Shown here one piece after another: positions 37,868 through 47,017 of a stretch of 64,000 nucleotides of DNA. The stretch is from Mycolicibacterium insubricum (GTDB lineage Bacteria > Actinomycetota > Actinomycetes > Mycobacteriales > Mycobacteriaceae). The notes beneath the pieces were generated by a model. It was not told where the DNA came from. It saw nothing but the letters and a program-made list of their open reading frames with translations, and ran no database searches. Every line of letters starts with the position of its first letter. Position 1 is the first letter of the stretch. The stretch spans positions 3,534,001 through 3,598,000 of the forward strand of contig NZ_AP022618.1 in assembly GCF_010731615.1 (NCBI RefSeq), read 5' to 3'. A program made the position numbers and the translations under genes.

Positions 37868-39526
37868 TCAGAACCGGCTCTCCAGACGCGCGGTGACGCC
37901 GGCCTCCTGCAGATCCAGGCGTTCCAGCATCGCCCGGGCCGCCTCGTCCTCGATGTTGCCGGCATCGAGCTCGGCGATCAGTGCCGCCCGCTGGGCCACC
38001 AGCACATTCCGGTAGAGCTTGGAATAGACCTCGGCGCGCGGGGTGTGCTCGTCGGGATCGGGCATCTGGTCGGCGTCGTCGGATTGCCGCGCGATGGTGG
38101 CCAGGATCTCCTCGGCGAGCTCGCCGTCCACTCCGGCCGGCGGGTTATCCCGGAACGCGGCGAACACCCCTTCGGCGGCATCGTGCACCACCTGCGCAGC
38201 CCTGAGAGACTCCGCGAGCTCGGCGTCGGCGTCGGCGCGAATGTGCAGGCGGCGGATCAGCAACGGCAGCGTCCAGCCCTGCAGCAGTAGCGTTCCCACG
38301 CTGACCAGGAAGGCGATCGCCTGGATCGAGGCCCGCTCCGGGAACGGCTCTCCGGAGGCCGTCGTCACCGGGATCGCCGCGGCGGCGGCCAGTGTCACCA
38401 CCCCGCGCATGCCGGTCCAGGACACCACCAGTGATTCCTGCCAGGTCAGTTTGGCGTGGTCCACCCGGCGACGCCGCAACCGAAGCCGCCAGCCGCGCTC
38501 TCCGTTCTCGACGGTGGGCAGGCGTACTCGGGCACCGACGTGCTCGGTCAGCTTGCGGCGCCCGAAGATGACGAACACCGACAGCGGCCGGATCAGCAGC
38601 ACGACGGCCAGCACGATCAGCGAGGCGACGACGACCTCCATCAGCGATTCGTGCGCCTCCTGCAGGTGCACCAGGACGAATCGCAGGTGCAGACCGATAT
38701 AGGCGAAGACGAACGCCTCCAGCAGCACGTCGAGGGCATTCCAGACGTGCCGTTCCTGCAGTCGGGTCTGGTAGCCGGCGCTCAGCGTGCCGTTGCCGAC
38801 GATGAACCCGGCGACCACCACCGCGAGCACACCGGAGGCGTGCAGTTCCTCGGCGGTGATGAACGCCGCGAACGGCACCAGCAGCCCCTGCGCGGTCTCC
38901 AGGCCCGGACTCTCCAGCTGGTTGCGGATCCACAGCGTGATGTAGCCGAGCGCCGCGCCGACCAGGGGCCCGACGACGGCGCTGTAGCCGAACAGTGCGA
39001 CGGGGTTCTCGATGAACGTCTTGGTGCCGGCCACATGCGCGACGGCGAAGCTGAACAGGGTGAGCGCGGCGGCGTCGTTGATCAGGCTCTCCCCGGTCAG
39101 GATCGCCATCATCCGCCGCGGCAGGCCGAGCTTGCGGCCCACCGCCACCGCGGTGACGGCGTCCGGTGGCGCCACGATGGCACCCAGCACCAGGGCGATG
39201 CCGAAGGACAGCGGGACCGCGTCGGCCCAGGCGGAGAACCCGGCGACGGCGAACGCGGTCACCACCACCAACCCCACGCCGAGGCCGAGGATCGGGCGGA
39301 TGTTGCGCCGGAACGTCGGGAAGGAGAAGTTCAGGGCGGCCGAGTAGAGCAGCGGTGGCAGCACCAAGGTGAGCAGGACGTGCGAATCCAGTTCCGGCGG
39401 TTCGAAATCCGGCAGGAACGACACGGCGATACCGACGACGACGATGACGAGCGCGGGTTCCAGGCCCCGGCGGTGCGCCATCACGGTGATCACGATCGCC
39501 CCGACGACGACGAGTATCAATTCCAC
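37868..39526 (-). CDS. CPA1-family Na+/H+ antiporter (YjcE/NhaP type)
   Basis: A 552-residue integral membrane exchanger. Helices fill the first ~420 residues, with the ion-binding motifs LVLPPLLYSAALNF and GAIVAPPDAVTAVAVGRKLG and the signature LTGESLINDAAALTLF near 145. WTGMRGVVTLAAAAAIP follows. The C-terminal ~120 residues are a cytoplasmic helical, acidic domain. It starts at GTG 39526. It controls pH or Na+ by exchange (family knowledge). It is placed beside a Cdh-like gene and an AspT-like transporter. Confidence 0.93.
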   Translation of the reverse strand: MELILVVVGAIVITVMAHRRGLEPALVIVVVGIAVSFLPDFEPPELDSHVLLTLVLPPLLYSAALNFSFPTFRRNIRPILGLGVGLVVVTAFAVAGFSAWADAVPLSFGIALVLGAIVAPPDAVTAVAVGRKLGLPRRMMAILTGESLINDAAALTLFSFAVAHVAGTKTFIENPVALFGYSAVVGPLVGAALGYITLWIRNQLESPGLETAQGLLVPFAAFITAEELHASGVLAVVVAGFIVGNGTLSAGYQTRLQERHVWNALDVLLEAFVFAYIGLHLRFVLVHLQEAHESLMEVVVASLIVLAVVLLIRPLSVFVIFGRRKLTEHVGARVRLPTVENGERGWRLRLRRRRVDHAKLTWQESLVVSWTGMRGVVTLAAAAAIPVTTASGEPFPERASIQAIAFLVSVGTLLLQGWTLPLLIRRLHIRADADAELAESLRAAQVVHDAAEGVFAAFRDNPPAGVDGELAEEILATIARQSDDADQMPDPDEHTPRAEVYSKLYRNVLVAQRAALIAELDAGNIEDEAARAMLERLDLQEAGVTARLESRF

Positions 39527-39596
39527 GGGATCATTGTGCCGGGTGATGTCCCGCGATCGCGCGGCCGAGCCGCCGAGCCGGAGCGGGACGGCGGTT

Positions 39597-41174
39597 TCAG
39601 AGGACGACCAGGACCTGTGCGGCGATCACCTTGACGATCATCGCGGTGGGATAGGCCAGCGTGTAGCCCAGAGACACCCGGGCGTCGTAGCCGGTGCGTT
39701 CGTTGGCGAAACCGAGCAGCGCCGGCTGGGTCTGCACCCCGCCGAGTACCCCCGAGCTGCGCACGCCGCCAAGGGAGAACACCCACCGGGTCAGCGCATA
39801 GCTCCCGACGGCGACGACGGCCGACGCGGCCGCGCCGACCCCGACGAGTTTGACCACCTCGCCGGATGCGAACGCCACGGCGATCAGGCCGCCGGCCTTG
39901 CATCCGGCGTAGGCCAGGAACAACATCAGGCCGATCTCGGCCAAGACCGTCGCCGAGGTCACCGGCATGCTGGTCAGGATCGGGCCGATCCGGCGCATCC
40001 GGCCCATCACCAACCCGACCAACAGGGTGCCGGCGGCCGCGCCGATCGAAACCGTCAGCCCGCCGGGCAGCGAGATCGGGATCAGGCCGATGCCCAACCC
40101 GATCGCCAGTCCACCGCCGAGCGCCAGGGGCGCGAACGCCGTCTGCCCGCGATTGGAGTCACCCAGCAGTTCGGTCACCGCGTGCATGTTCTCCGGCGGC
40201 GCGACCACCCGCAGCCGGTCACCGAGCTGCAGTCGCAACGACGGCTCGCTGACCAAGTCGACGTCACCGCGCCGGACCCGGGACACCGTCGCACCGTGGC
40301 CGGCGAAAGGAAGATCGGCGACGCGGTGTCCGCCGAACCGCGGGTTCGACAGGGTGATGCGCCGGAAGTCCAGGCCGGAACGGTCGTCGGTCAGGTCGTG
40401 GCTGGAGCGGTGGCCGAGCCGGTCGGCGATCGCGTCGATGTCGTCGGCCTCCCCCACCACCGACACCTTGTCGCCGTGGCCGAACTGGGTGTCCGGGGTG
40501 ACGGCGGTGACCTCGGACTGGCCCGCGTGGCAGACCCGGACGAGTTTGACGGCGCCGCCGATCCGGCTCTGCACGTCGGCGGCGGTCACCGGCTGGTGGC
40601 GGTCGACCCGGATGGTGGCGCCGACGATGGGCTGCGGGGCGTCGGTGTCCGACGCTGCCCGGCGCAGCGACCACGCCGTCGCCGCCAGCATCGCCAACAC
40701 ACCGAACAGATACGCGGAGGCATAGCCGACGGTGGCCTCGGCACCACCACCGGCGGCGGCCAGCGCCGGGGTGTTGGTCTGCGAACCGGCGAACACCCCG
40801 GCGATCGCGTCGCTGTCCAGTCCCATCGCCCGACCGAGGATCAACGTCACCGCGGCGGCCGCGAAGATCACCCCGGCCGCCGACAGCATCAGCGGCCAGG
40901 ACGTGCGGATCGCCGCGAAGAAGCCGGGCCCGGACACCACCCCGGTGGCGAAGGCGAACAGGGCCAGTCCGAACGACCCGAGCGCGTCGGGCACTTCGAT
41001 ATTCACGCCGGCGGCGGCACCCCAGGCGGACAGCCCCAGCGCCGCGAACAGGATCCCGGCCGCCCCGAGCTGGATCCCGCGTATCGACACCGCCCCGAGT
41101 GCGGTCCCGGCCATGATCACCAACGCGACCGTGATCAGCGGTTGGTCACCCAGAAACTGCAGAACTGCGTTCAC
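39597..41174 (-). CDS. AspT/YidE-type transporter with RCK_C domains
   Basis: 525 residues. Two homologous membrane halves (about 1-175 and 365-525) flank a soluble centre with two TrkA-C/RCK_C-like domains (e.g. FGHGDKVSVVGEADDIDAIA and LQLGDRLRVVAPPENMHAV). Each half shows the family G/N-P repeat (FAGSQTNTPALAAAGGG and LGGVQTQPALLGFAN). This is the aspartate:alanine antiporter (AAE) architecture; YidE/YbjL homologues have unknown substrates. Start GTG 41174 follows GGTGGAGG. Confidence 0.85.
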   Translation of the reverse strand: MNAVLQFLGDQPLITVALVIMAGTALGAVSIRGIQLGAAGILFAALGLSAWGAAAGVNIEVPDALGSFGLALFAFATGVVSGPGFFAAIRTSWPLMLSAAGVIFAAAAVTLILGRAMGLDSDAIAGVFAGSQTNTPALAAAGGGAEATVGYASAYLFGVLAMLAATAWSLRRAASDTDAPQPIVGATIRVDRHQPVTAADVQSRIGGAVKLVRVCHAGQSEVTAVTPDTQFGHGDKVSVVGEADDIDAIADRLGHRSSHDLTDDRSGLDFRRITLSNPRFGGHRVADLPFAGHGATVSRVRRGDVDLVSEPSLRLQLGDRLRVVAPPENMHAVTELLGDSNRGQTAFAPLALGGGLAIGLGIGLIPISLPGGLTVSIGAAAGTLLVGLVMGRMRRIGPILTSMPVTSATVLAEIGLMLFLAYAGCKAGGLIAVAFASGEVVKLVGVGAAASAVVAVGSYALTRWVFSLGGVRSSGVLGGVQTQPALLGFANERTGYDARVSLGYTLAYPTAMIVKVIAAQVLVVL

Positions 41175-41243
41175 TCGGCCTCCACCCCGACGCGGACGCT
41201 CTCACCCTAGGGCGTCGACGGCGAACGTGCCGGACCGAAGAGG

Positions 41244-42047
41244 TCAGTGCTGGCAGGCGGGACACCAGAACAGGTTTCGGCCTTCCAGCTCGGTGGTGAG
41301 CACCGGTGAACCGCAGATCCGGCAGGGCTCTCCGGCCCGCCGGTAGACGTAGGTGCGGGGCCGCCCGGCGCGATACGACGGTGCGCCGTGGTCGTCCTCG
41401 GGGCGCACGACGACGATCTGCCCGCGGCGTTGCCCGACCTTCATCATCGCGACCAGGTCGGCCCAGATGGCGTCGAACTCCTCGGCGCTGATCGACGTGC
41501 CGGGCCGCATCGGGTCGATGCCGTGCCGGAACAGCACCTCACTGCGGTAGATGTTGCCGACGCCGGCCAGCACCGACTGGTCCATCAGCAGGGCGCCGAT
41601 GCTGCGCCGAGATTTCGAGATCCGCCACCAGGCTTTGTCCGGCTCGGCGTCGGCGCGCAGCGGGTCGGGTCCGAGCCGGTCCAGCACGTCGGCGATCCCG
41701 CCGTCGTCGAGCACCTCGCAGACCATCGGTCCGCGCAGGTCGGTGCCGTAGTCGGTGCCCAGCATGCGCATCCGCACCTGCCCAATCGGATCCGGGGGCC
41801 CGTCGCCGTCGAGGGCGTACTCGGAGAACGCGCCGTAGATGCCGAGGTGGATGTGCACGGCGCGGCCGCCGTCGTAGTGGTGGAACAGGTGCTTGCCCCA
41901 GGCGTCCGCCCGGCGCAAGACCCGGCCGTGTACCAGAGCGGCGCCGTCGTCGAACCTGCCCTGCGGGCTGCCGACGGCCACCGGGTGCCCGCCGAAGCGG
42001 CGCTGGTGCAGCCGCGCGAGGCGGTGCAGGACGTGCCCCTCCGGCAT
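41244..42047 (-). CDS. nei: Fpg/Nei-family DNA glycosylase
   Basis: A base-excision repair enzyme for oxidised bases, 267 residues. It begins MPEGHVLHRL: after Met removal, Pro forms the Schiff base and Glu is catalytic. The helix-two-turn-helix has MDQSVLAGVGNIYRSEVLF. The C-terminal zinc finger has CRICGSPV and FWCPACQ. PEGH rather than PELP places it with the Nei branch. It is 8 bp downstream of rpiB on the same strand. Confidence 0.93.
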   Translation of the reverse strand: MPEGHVLHRLARLHQRRFGGHPVAVGSPQGRFDDGAALVHGRVLRRADAWGKHLFHHYDGGRAVHIHLGIYGAFSEYALDGDGPPDPIGQVRMRMLGTDYGTDLRGPMVCEVLDDGGIADVLDRLGPDPLRADAEPDKAWWRISKSRRSIGALLMDQSVLAGVGNIYRSEVLFRHGIDPMRPGTSISAEEFDAIWADLVAMMKVGQRRGQIVVVRPEDDHGAPSYRAGRPRTYVYRRAGEPCRICGSPVLTTELEGRNLFWCPACQH

Positions 42048-42055
42048 GGGTCAGC

Positions 42056-42535
42056 TCAGGCGGGGGCGCCGGGGACCGGCGGTGCGGCGTGGTCGACCTC
42101 GTAGGCGGTGAGGATGTCGATGCGGCGCTGGTGGCGCTCCTCCCCCGACCACGGAGTGGCCAGGAAGGTGTCGACGATGGCCAGTGCTTCTTCGCGGCTG
42201 TGCATCCGGCCGCCGATGCCGATCAGCTGCGCGTTGTTGTGCTCGCGGGCCAGCGCGGCGGTCTCGGTGCTCCAGGCCAGCGCGCAGCGCGCCCCGGGCA
42301 CCTTGTTCGCGGCGATCTGCTCGCCGTTGCCGGAACCGCCCAGCACGATGCCGAGGCTGCCCGGGTCGGCGACGACGCGACGTGCGGCGTCGATGCAGAA
42401 CGCCGGGTAGTCGTCGACGGCGTCGTATTCGAACGCCCCGCAATCCACCGGTTCGTGCCCGGTGTCGGTCAGGTGCTCGATGATGGCCTGCTTGAGTTCG
42501 TAGCCGGCGTGGTCGGCACCGAGGTAGACGCGCAT
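42056..42535 (-). CDS. rpiB: Ribose-5-phosphate isomerase B
   Basis: It interconverts ribulose 5-phosphate and ribose 5-phosphate in the pentose phosphate pathway. 159 residues: VYLGADHAGYELKQAI at the N-terminus (Asp/His substrate site), IVLGGSGNGEQIAANKV with the GSGNGE motif, then REHNNAQLIGIGGR. The motif lacks the Cys base of many RpiB proteins (GSG instead of GTG/C), as in mycobacterial RpiB, which uses a Glu. ATG 42535 has a leaderless-type promoter. Confidence 0.96.
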   Translation of the reverse strand: MRVYLGADHAGYELKQAIIEHLTDTGHEPVDCGAFEYDAVDDYPAFCIDAARRVVADPGSLGIVLGGSGNGEQIAANKVPGARCALAWSTETAALAREHNNAQLIGIGGRMHSREEALAIVDTFLATPWSGEERHQRRIDILTAYEVDHAAPPVPGAPA

Positions 42536-42542
42536 GCGGGTA

Positions 42543-42548
42543 ACCCTA
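42543..42548 (-). promoter_or_regulatory. Candidate leaderless -10 for rpiB
   Basis: On the minus strand TAGGGT is followed by TACCCGC (7 nt) and the ATG at 42535. It lies in the 25-bp gap to the upstream nitroreductase gene, so rpiB-nei may have its own start. Confidence 0.55.
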
Positions 42549-42560
42549 ACCGGGGCGGGA

Positions 42561-43172
42561 TCAATCGAACACAGGTGACTCGGTGCGGCTGCGCTTGAGC
42601 TCCCAGAAGTGCGGGTAGGACGCGAACGTGACGGACGCGTCCCATAGCTTGCCGGCTTCCTCGCCGCGCGGGATGCGGGAGAGCACCGGACCGAAGAACG
42701 CCACGCCGTTGACGTGAATGGTGGGTGTGCCGACATCGGTGCCGACGGGATCCATCCCGGCGTGGTGGCTGGCGCGCAGGGCGTCGTCGTACTCGGTGGA
42801 GGTGGCGGCCTCGGCGAGTGAGGCGGGCAGCCCGACTTCGGCCAGCGCTTCGGCGATGACGACGTCGGGATCCTTGATGCCCTGATTGTGGACGCGGGTG
42901 CCCATCGCGTTGTACAGCGGGCCCAGCACCTGCGGACCGGCCAGCTGCTCGGCGGCGATGGCGACCCGCACCGGGCCCCACGCCCTGGTCATCAGCTCGC
43001 GGTAGTGCTCGTCGAGGTTGTCGCGGCCCTCGTTGAGGACGGCGAGGCTCATGACGTGGAAAACCACGTCGATGTCACGGACCTGCTCGACTTCGAGGAT
43101 CCAGCGTGAGGTGATCCAGCACCAGGGACACAGTGGGTCGAACCAGAAATCGGCGCGGGACTTCTCGGACAT
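42561..43172 (-). CDS. DsbA-like mycothiol-dependent nitroreductase (Rv2466c type)
   Basis: A 203-residue thioredoxin-fold protein with the active site CPWC (C15-C18 in [17 protein letters not shown]) and a helical insertion typical of DsbA/FrnE-like oxidoreductases. The cis-Pro region is GTPTIHVNG. The M. tuberculosis homologue is an F420-independent, mycothiol-dependent nitroreductase induced by oxidative stress. Length and position agree. Confidence 0.92.
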   Translation of the reverse strand: MSEKSRADFWFDPLCPWCWITSRWILEVEQVRDIDVVFHVMSLAVLNEGRDNLDEHYRELMTRAWGPVRVAIAAEQLAGPQVLGPLYNAMGTRVHNQGIKDPDVVIAEALAEVGLPASLAEAATSTEYDDALRASHHAGMDPVGTDVGTPTIHVNGVAFFGPVLSRIPRGEEAGKLWDASVTFASYPHFWELKRSRTESPVFD

Positions 43173-43330
43173 ATCGGCGGTCCTCTCGATGATGGCGGGC
43201 GTACTCCCCTACGGGTGCAACCCGCGCGGTGCGCGCGGTGTTCCGGCCGCAGCCGCTACGGTGGTTAACACAGCGGTCCGCGGCTGCGACACACATTGTG
43301 TGCAAGTCCTGACCGAACCGTGTCGTCATC

Positions 43331-43385
43331 GTTACCAACGACGACCATTGTTACCAAAGCGACATCTGTTACCCAAGTGAGATGT
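43331..43385. promoter_or_regulatory. GTTACC direct-repeat array upstream of the DUF732 gene
   Basis: GTTACC occurs at 43331, 43350 and 43368 (intervals 19 and 18). From 43350 the 9-mers GTTACCAAA, GCGACATCT, GTTACCCAA and GTGAGATGT stay in phase. It lies 50-105 bp upstream of the ATG at 43436. Likely an operator for a tandem-binding response regulator such as MtrA; this is inference. Confidence 0.45.
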
Positions 43386-43435
43386 GGTCCCGCAGGGCGT
43401 TCCTATTGCCCGACCCAATTCCAGGAGCCCACGAC

Positions 43436-43828
43436 ATGACCATCACGTTCTCCCGTACGGCGCGGCGAACCGCCGGCGCGCTCGCCGCGGTGACCGCGGC
43501 CGTACTGATGACCGCCGCCCCGGCCCAGGCCGACGGCGACGACGACTTCATCTCAGCGCTGAGCAACGCCGGGATGTCGACCAGCGATCCCGGCATGACG
43601 GCCGCCCTGGGCGAGTCGATCTGCCCGGCGCTGGTCAAGCCCGGATCCTCGTTCGCCGAGGCCGCGGCCACCGCCCGCAACGGCGGAGTGCCCCCGCAGC
43701 TCGCCGGCTTCTTCGCCGGCCTGGCCATTCAGCACTACTGCCCGCAGATGATGACCTCCATCGGCGACGGCACCATCATCAACCAGCTCTCCGGACTGCA
43801 GGGCCTGACCGGCATTATCGGCGGGTAG
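43436..43828 (+). CDS. Secreted DUF732 protein
   Basis: 130 residues with a Tat/Sec-like signal (MTITFSRTARRTAGALAAVT..., ending APAQA; the RTARRT stretch is Arg-rich but not a strict twin-Arg motif). The mature domain FISALSNAGMSTSDPGMTAALGESICPAL with a second Cys in IQHYCPQMM is typical of DUF732, a mycobacterial family of small exported proteins of unknown function. ATG 43436 has CAGGAG. It lies just upstream of pepN. Confidence 0.88.
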   Translation: MTITFSRTARRTAGALAAVTAAVLMTAAPAQADGDDDFISALSNAGMSTSDPGMTAALGESICPALVKPGSSFAEAAATARNGGVPPQLAGFFAGLAIQHYCPQMMTSIGDGTIINQLSGLQGLTGIIGG

Positions 43829-43841
43829 CCCGCAGCACGGT

Positions 43842-43847
43842 TAGGGT
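43842..43847 (+). promoter_or_regulatory. Candidate leaderless -10 for pepN
   Basis: TAGGGT followed by 8 nt and GTG 43856. This spacing supports the 43856 start over GTG 43850. Confidence 0.45.
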
Positions 43848-43855
43848 GAGTGGTT

Positions 43856-46453
43856 GTGGCACTCCCCAACCTCACCCGGGACCAGGCAGCCGAACGCGCC
43901 GCGCTGGTCACCGTCGCGAACTACCGCATCGACCTCGACCTGACCGACGGCGCCGGCGCGCCCGGTGAGCGCACCTTCTCCTCGGTCACCACCGTCGAGT
44001 TCGACGCCCTGGCCGGCGCCGACACCTATCTGGATCTGGCGGCCGAGCGCGTGCGTCGGGCCACCCTCAACGGCCGCGAAATCGACGTCTCCGGCTACGA
44101 CGAGTCGACCGGGATCCCGTTGCGCGGACTGACCGCCCACAACGTCGTGGTGGTCGAGGCCGACTGCCGCTACTCCAACACCGGCGAGGGCCTGCACCGA
44201 TTCGTCGACCCGGTCGACTCGCAGGTCTACCTGTACTCGCAGTTCGAGACCGCCGACGCCAAGCGGATGTTCGCCTGCTTCGACCAGCCCGACATCAAGG
44301 CCACCTTCGACGTCACGGTCACCGCACCCGCGCACTGGCAGGTGATCTCCAACGGCGCGCCGGTGTCCGCCGAACGCGGCGACCTGGACGACACCACGGT
44401 GCACACCTTCGCCACCACCCCGCGGATGAGCACCTATCTGGTCGCACTGATCGCCGGTCCGTATGCGGTGTGGCGCGACGTCTACACCGACGCCCACGGC
44501 GAGATTCCGCTGGGCATCTTCTGCCGCGCATCGCTGGCGCAGTACATGGACCACGCGCGATTGTTCACCGAGACCAAGCAGGGCTTCGGCTTCTATCACG
44601 AAAACTTCGGTGTGCCTTATGCGTTCGGCAAGTACGATCAGCTGTTCGTGCCGGAGTTCAACGCGGGCGCGATGGAGAACGCCGGCGCAGTCACCTTCCT
44701 GGAGGACTACGTCTTCCGGTCCAAGGTCACCCGGTATTCCTACGAGCGCCGGGCCGAGACCGTGCTGCACGAGATGGCGCACATGTGGTTCGGCGACCTG
44801 GTCACCATGACCTGGTGGGATGACCTGTGGCTCAACGAATCCTTCGCCACCTTCGCCTCGGTGCTGTGCCAGGCCGCCGCTACCGAGTACACCCAGGCGT
44901 GGACCACGTTCGCCAACGTCGAGAAGTCCTGGGCCTACCGTCAGGACCAGTTGCCCTCGACGCACCCAGTCGCCGCCGACATCCCCGACCTGCACGCCGT
45001 AGAGGTCAACTTCGACGGGATCACCTACGCCAAGGGCGCCAGCGTGCTCAAGCAGCTGGTCGCCTATGTGGGGCTGGACGCCTTCCTGGCCGGACTGCGC
45101 GCGTACTTCGCCGAGCACGCGTTCGACAACGCCCGGTTCGCGGATCTGCTTGGCGCACTGGAGCGCTCCTCGGGTCGGGATCTGTCCGGCTGGGGCGCGC
45201 AGTGGCTCAAGACCACCGGCCTGAACACCCTGGCCCCGGACTTCGACGTCGATGCCGACGGGCGCTTCACCCGGTTCGCCGTGCGTCAGGGCGGCGCGGC
45301 GCCGGGCGCCGGGGAGACCCGGGTGCACCGACTGGCCATCGGCATCTACGACGACGATCCCGCGGGGTCTCCCAAGCTCGTCCGGGTGTACCGCGAGGAG
45401 GTCGACGTCGACGGTGAGTCGACGGATATTCCTGCGCTGCAGGGCATTTCCCGCGGCAAACTGATCCTGGTCAACGACGACGACCTGACCTACTGCTCGC
45501 TGCGGCTGGACACCGAATCACTGGAGACGCTGCTGGAGCGGATCGCCGATATCGCCGAACCGCTGCCGCGCACGCTGGCCTGGTCGGCAGCCTGGGAGAT
45601 GACCCGCGACGCCGAGCTGCGGGCCCGGGACTTCGTCGCGCTGGTACAGCGCGGCATCGGTGCCGAGACCGAGGTGGGCGTGGCGCAGCGGCTGCTGCTG
45701 CAGGCGCAGACGGCGCTGGGCTCCTACGCCGAACCCGGGTGGGCCCGCGAGCAGGGCTGGCCCGGCTTCGCCGACCGGCTCGCCGCACTCGCGCATGAGG
45801 CCGACGCCGGCTCGGATCACCAGTTGGCCTTCGTCAACGCGTTGTGTTCGTCGGTGCTGGCTACCCGCCACGTCACGCTCCTGGCGGATCTGCTGGATTC
45901 CGATCCGGCCGATCTGGGCCTGCCGGGCCTGCAGGTCGACACCGATCTGCGCTGGCGGATCGTGACGGCGCTGGCCGGCGCCGGGCACATCGACGCCGAC
46001 GGACCGGAAACCCCGTTCATCGACGCCGAGGCCGCCCGCGACAACACCGCCGCCGGGCGACGCAGCGCTGCCGCTGCGGCGGCCGCCCGCCCGCAGGCCG
46101 CGGTCAAGCAGGCCGCCTGGACCCAGGTGATCGAGGACGACACCCTGGCCAATATCACCGCGCGCTCGATCATCAACGGGTTCGTCGCACCCGGGCAGGC
46201 CGCGGTGCTGGCGCCGTTCACCGCGCGCTACTTCCACTCGGTCTCCGGGGTGTGGGAGCGCCGCTCCAGCGAGGTCGCCCAGACCGTGGTCGTCGGGCTG
46301 TACCCGTCGTGGGACATCAGCGAGGAAGCCCTGGCGGCCGCCGATATGTTCCTGTCGGACCCGGAGTTGCCGTCGGCGCTGCGCCGACTGGTGCTCGAGG
46401 GCCGCGCCGGGGTCGAGCGGTCCCTGCGCGCGCGGAACTTCGACAACTCGTAG
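43856..46453 (+). CDS. pepN: Aminopeptidase N (M1 family)
   Basis: A zinc aminopeptidase that removes N-terminal residues from peptides, 865 residues. The exopeptidase motif NAGAMENAGAV is near residue 270. The zinc site HEMAHMWFGDLV is near 305, with the second Glu in WLNESFATF. The long C-terminal helical domain (ERAP1-like) is complete. I use GTG 43856 (ALPNLTRDQAAERAAL), which matches the known mycobacterial N-terminus. It probably works downstream of Clp proteolysis in peptide turnover. Confidence 0.96.
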   Translation: MALPNLTRDQAAERAALVTVANYRIDLDLTDGAGAPGERTFSSVTTVEFDALAGADTYLDLAAERVRRATLNGREIDVSGYDESTGIPLRGLTAHNVVVVEADCRYSNTGEGLHRFVDPVDSQVYLYSQFETADAKRMFACFDQPDIKATFDVTVTAPAHWQVISNGAPVSAERGDLDDTTVHTFATTPRMSTYLVALIAGPYAVWRDVYTDAHGEIPLGIFCRASLAQYMDHARLFTETKQGFGFYHENFGVPYAFGKYDQLFVPEFNAGAMENAGAVTFLEDYVFRSKVTRYSYERRAETVLHEMAHMWFGDLVTMTWWDDLWLNESFATFASVLCQAAATEYTQAWTTFANVEKSWAYRQDQLPSTHPVAADIPDLHAVEVNFDGITYAKGASVLKQLVAYVGLDAFLAGLRAYFAEHAFDNARFADLLGALERSSGRDLSGWGAQWLKTTGLNTLAPDFDVDADGRFTRFAVRQGGAAPGAGETRVHRLAIGIYDDDPAGSPKLVRVYREEVDVDGESTDIPALQGISRGKLILVNDDDLTYCSLRLDTESLETLLERIADIAEPLPRTLAWSAAWEMTRDAELRARDFVALVQRGIGAETEVGVAQRLLLQAQTALGSYAEPGWAREQGWPGFADRLAALAHEADAGSDHQLAFVNALCSSVLATRHVTLLADLLDSDPADLGLPGLQVDTDLRWRIVTALAGAGHIDADGPETPFIDAEAARDNTAAGRRSAAAAAAARPQAAVKQAAWTQVIEDDTLANITARSIINGFVAPGQAAVLAPFTARYFHSVSGVWERRSSEVAQTVVVGLYPSWDISEEALAAADMFLSDPELPSALRRLVLEGRAGVERSLRARNFDNS

Positions 46454-46501
46454 CGACCCACCCCGCGTGTCGGACCGGGAACACGCACGCTCGCGCAAAA
46501 G

Positions 46502-46532
46502 AGGAGGGCCCCGCCGGCGGCGGAGCCCTCCT
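46502..46532. terminator. Bidirectional terminator between pepN and the DUF5130 gene
   Basis: AGGAGGGC (46502-46509) pairs with GCCCTCCT (46525-46532), with a G/C-rich loop that can pair further. Downstream of pepN it is followed by TT on the plus strand, and on the minus strand by CTTTTG. It lies in the 93-bp convergent gap. Confidence 0.75.
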
Positions 46533-46546
46533 TTACAGCTCGTGCG

Positions 46547-47017
46547 CTACGGACGCGCGATGGACGCCGACATCACCCGAATGGCGCTGACCAGGCCGTC
46601 GATCAGGTTGCCCTCCTGGAAGCTGGCCTTGGCCGCAGCGATGCCCAGCGGCGCGGCCGCCTCGGCGCCACGGCCGCGCACGTGCGAACCGAAGACCACC
46701 TCGATGGCCTTCTGGTTCGGCGAGACGGCCAGCAGCACCGCGTCGTCCGGGGTCGGCACCCGGCCGAGGATCCGCTCGGCCTCGGCGCGCGGGTCACTGC
46801 CCAGCTCGCCGAGGTAGATCGCGAACCGCGCCTTGGACTGACGGGTGCCCCACTTCAGCGCCTCGTCGACCTTGACCCGGTCGGCAATGGAGAAGGGGCT
46901 GTCATCGCTGAGCTCGCCCGGCTCCGCGGTCCCGGAAACCCGGCCGCTGGAGGTCACCACCGAGCCGTAGGGCAGTCGCTCCGGATGCGCGACGACGGGG
47001 AATTCACCACTTGCCAC
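46547..47017 (-). CDS. DUF5130 (TPM-like) protein
   Basis: 156 residues starting at GTG 47017 ([15 protein letters not shown]), with GGAGGTGG 5 nt upstream. The fold cues [35 protein letters not shown] and a C-terminal helix match DUF5130, related to TPM phosphatase-like domains and conserved in mycobacteria (Rv2468c position). It overlaps the upstream small membrane protein by 14 bp. The function is unknown. Confidence 0.8.
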   Translation of the reverse strand: MASGEFPVVAHPERLPYGSVVTSSGRVSGTAEPGELSDDSPFSIADRVKVDEALKWGTRQSKARFAIYLGELGSDPRAEAERILGRVPTPDDAVLLAVSPNQKAIEVVFGSHVRGRGAEAAAPLGIAAAKASFQEGNLIDGLVSAIRVMSASIARP

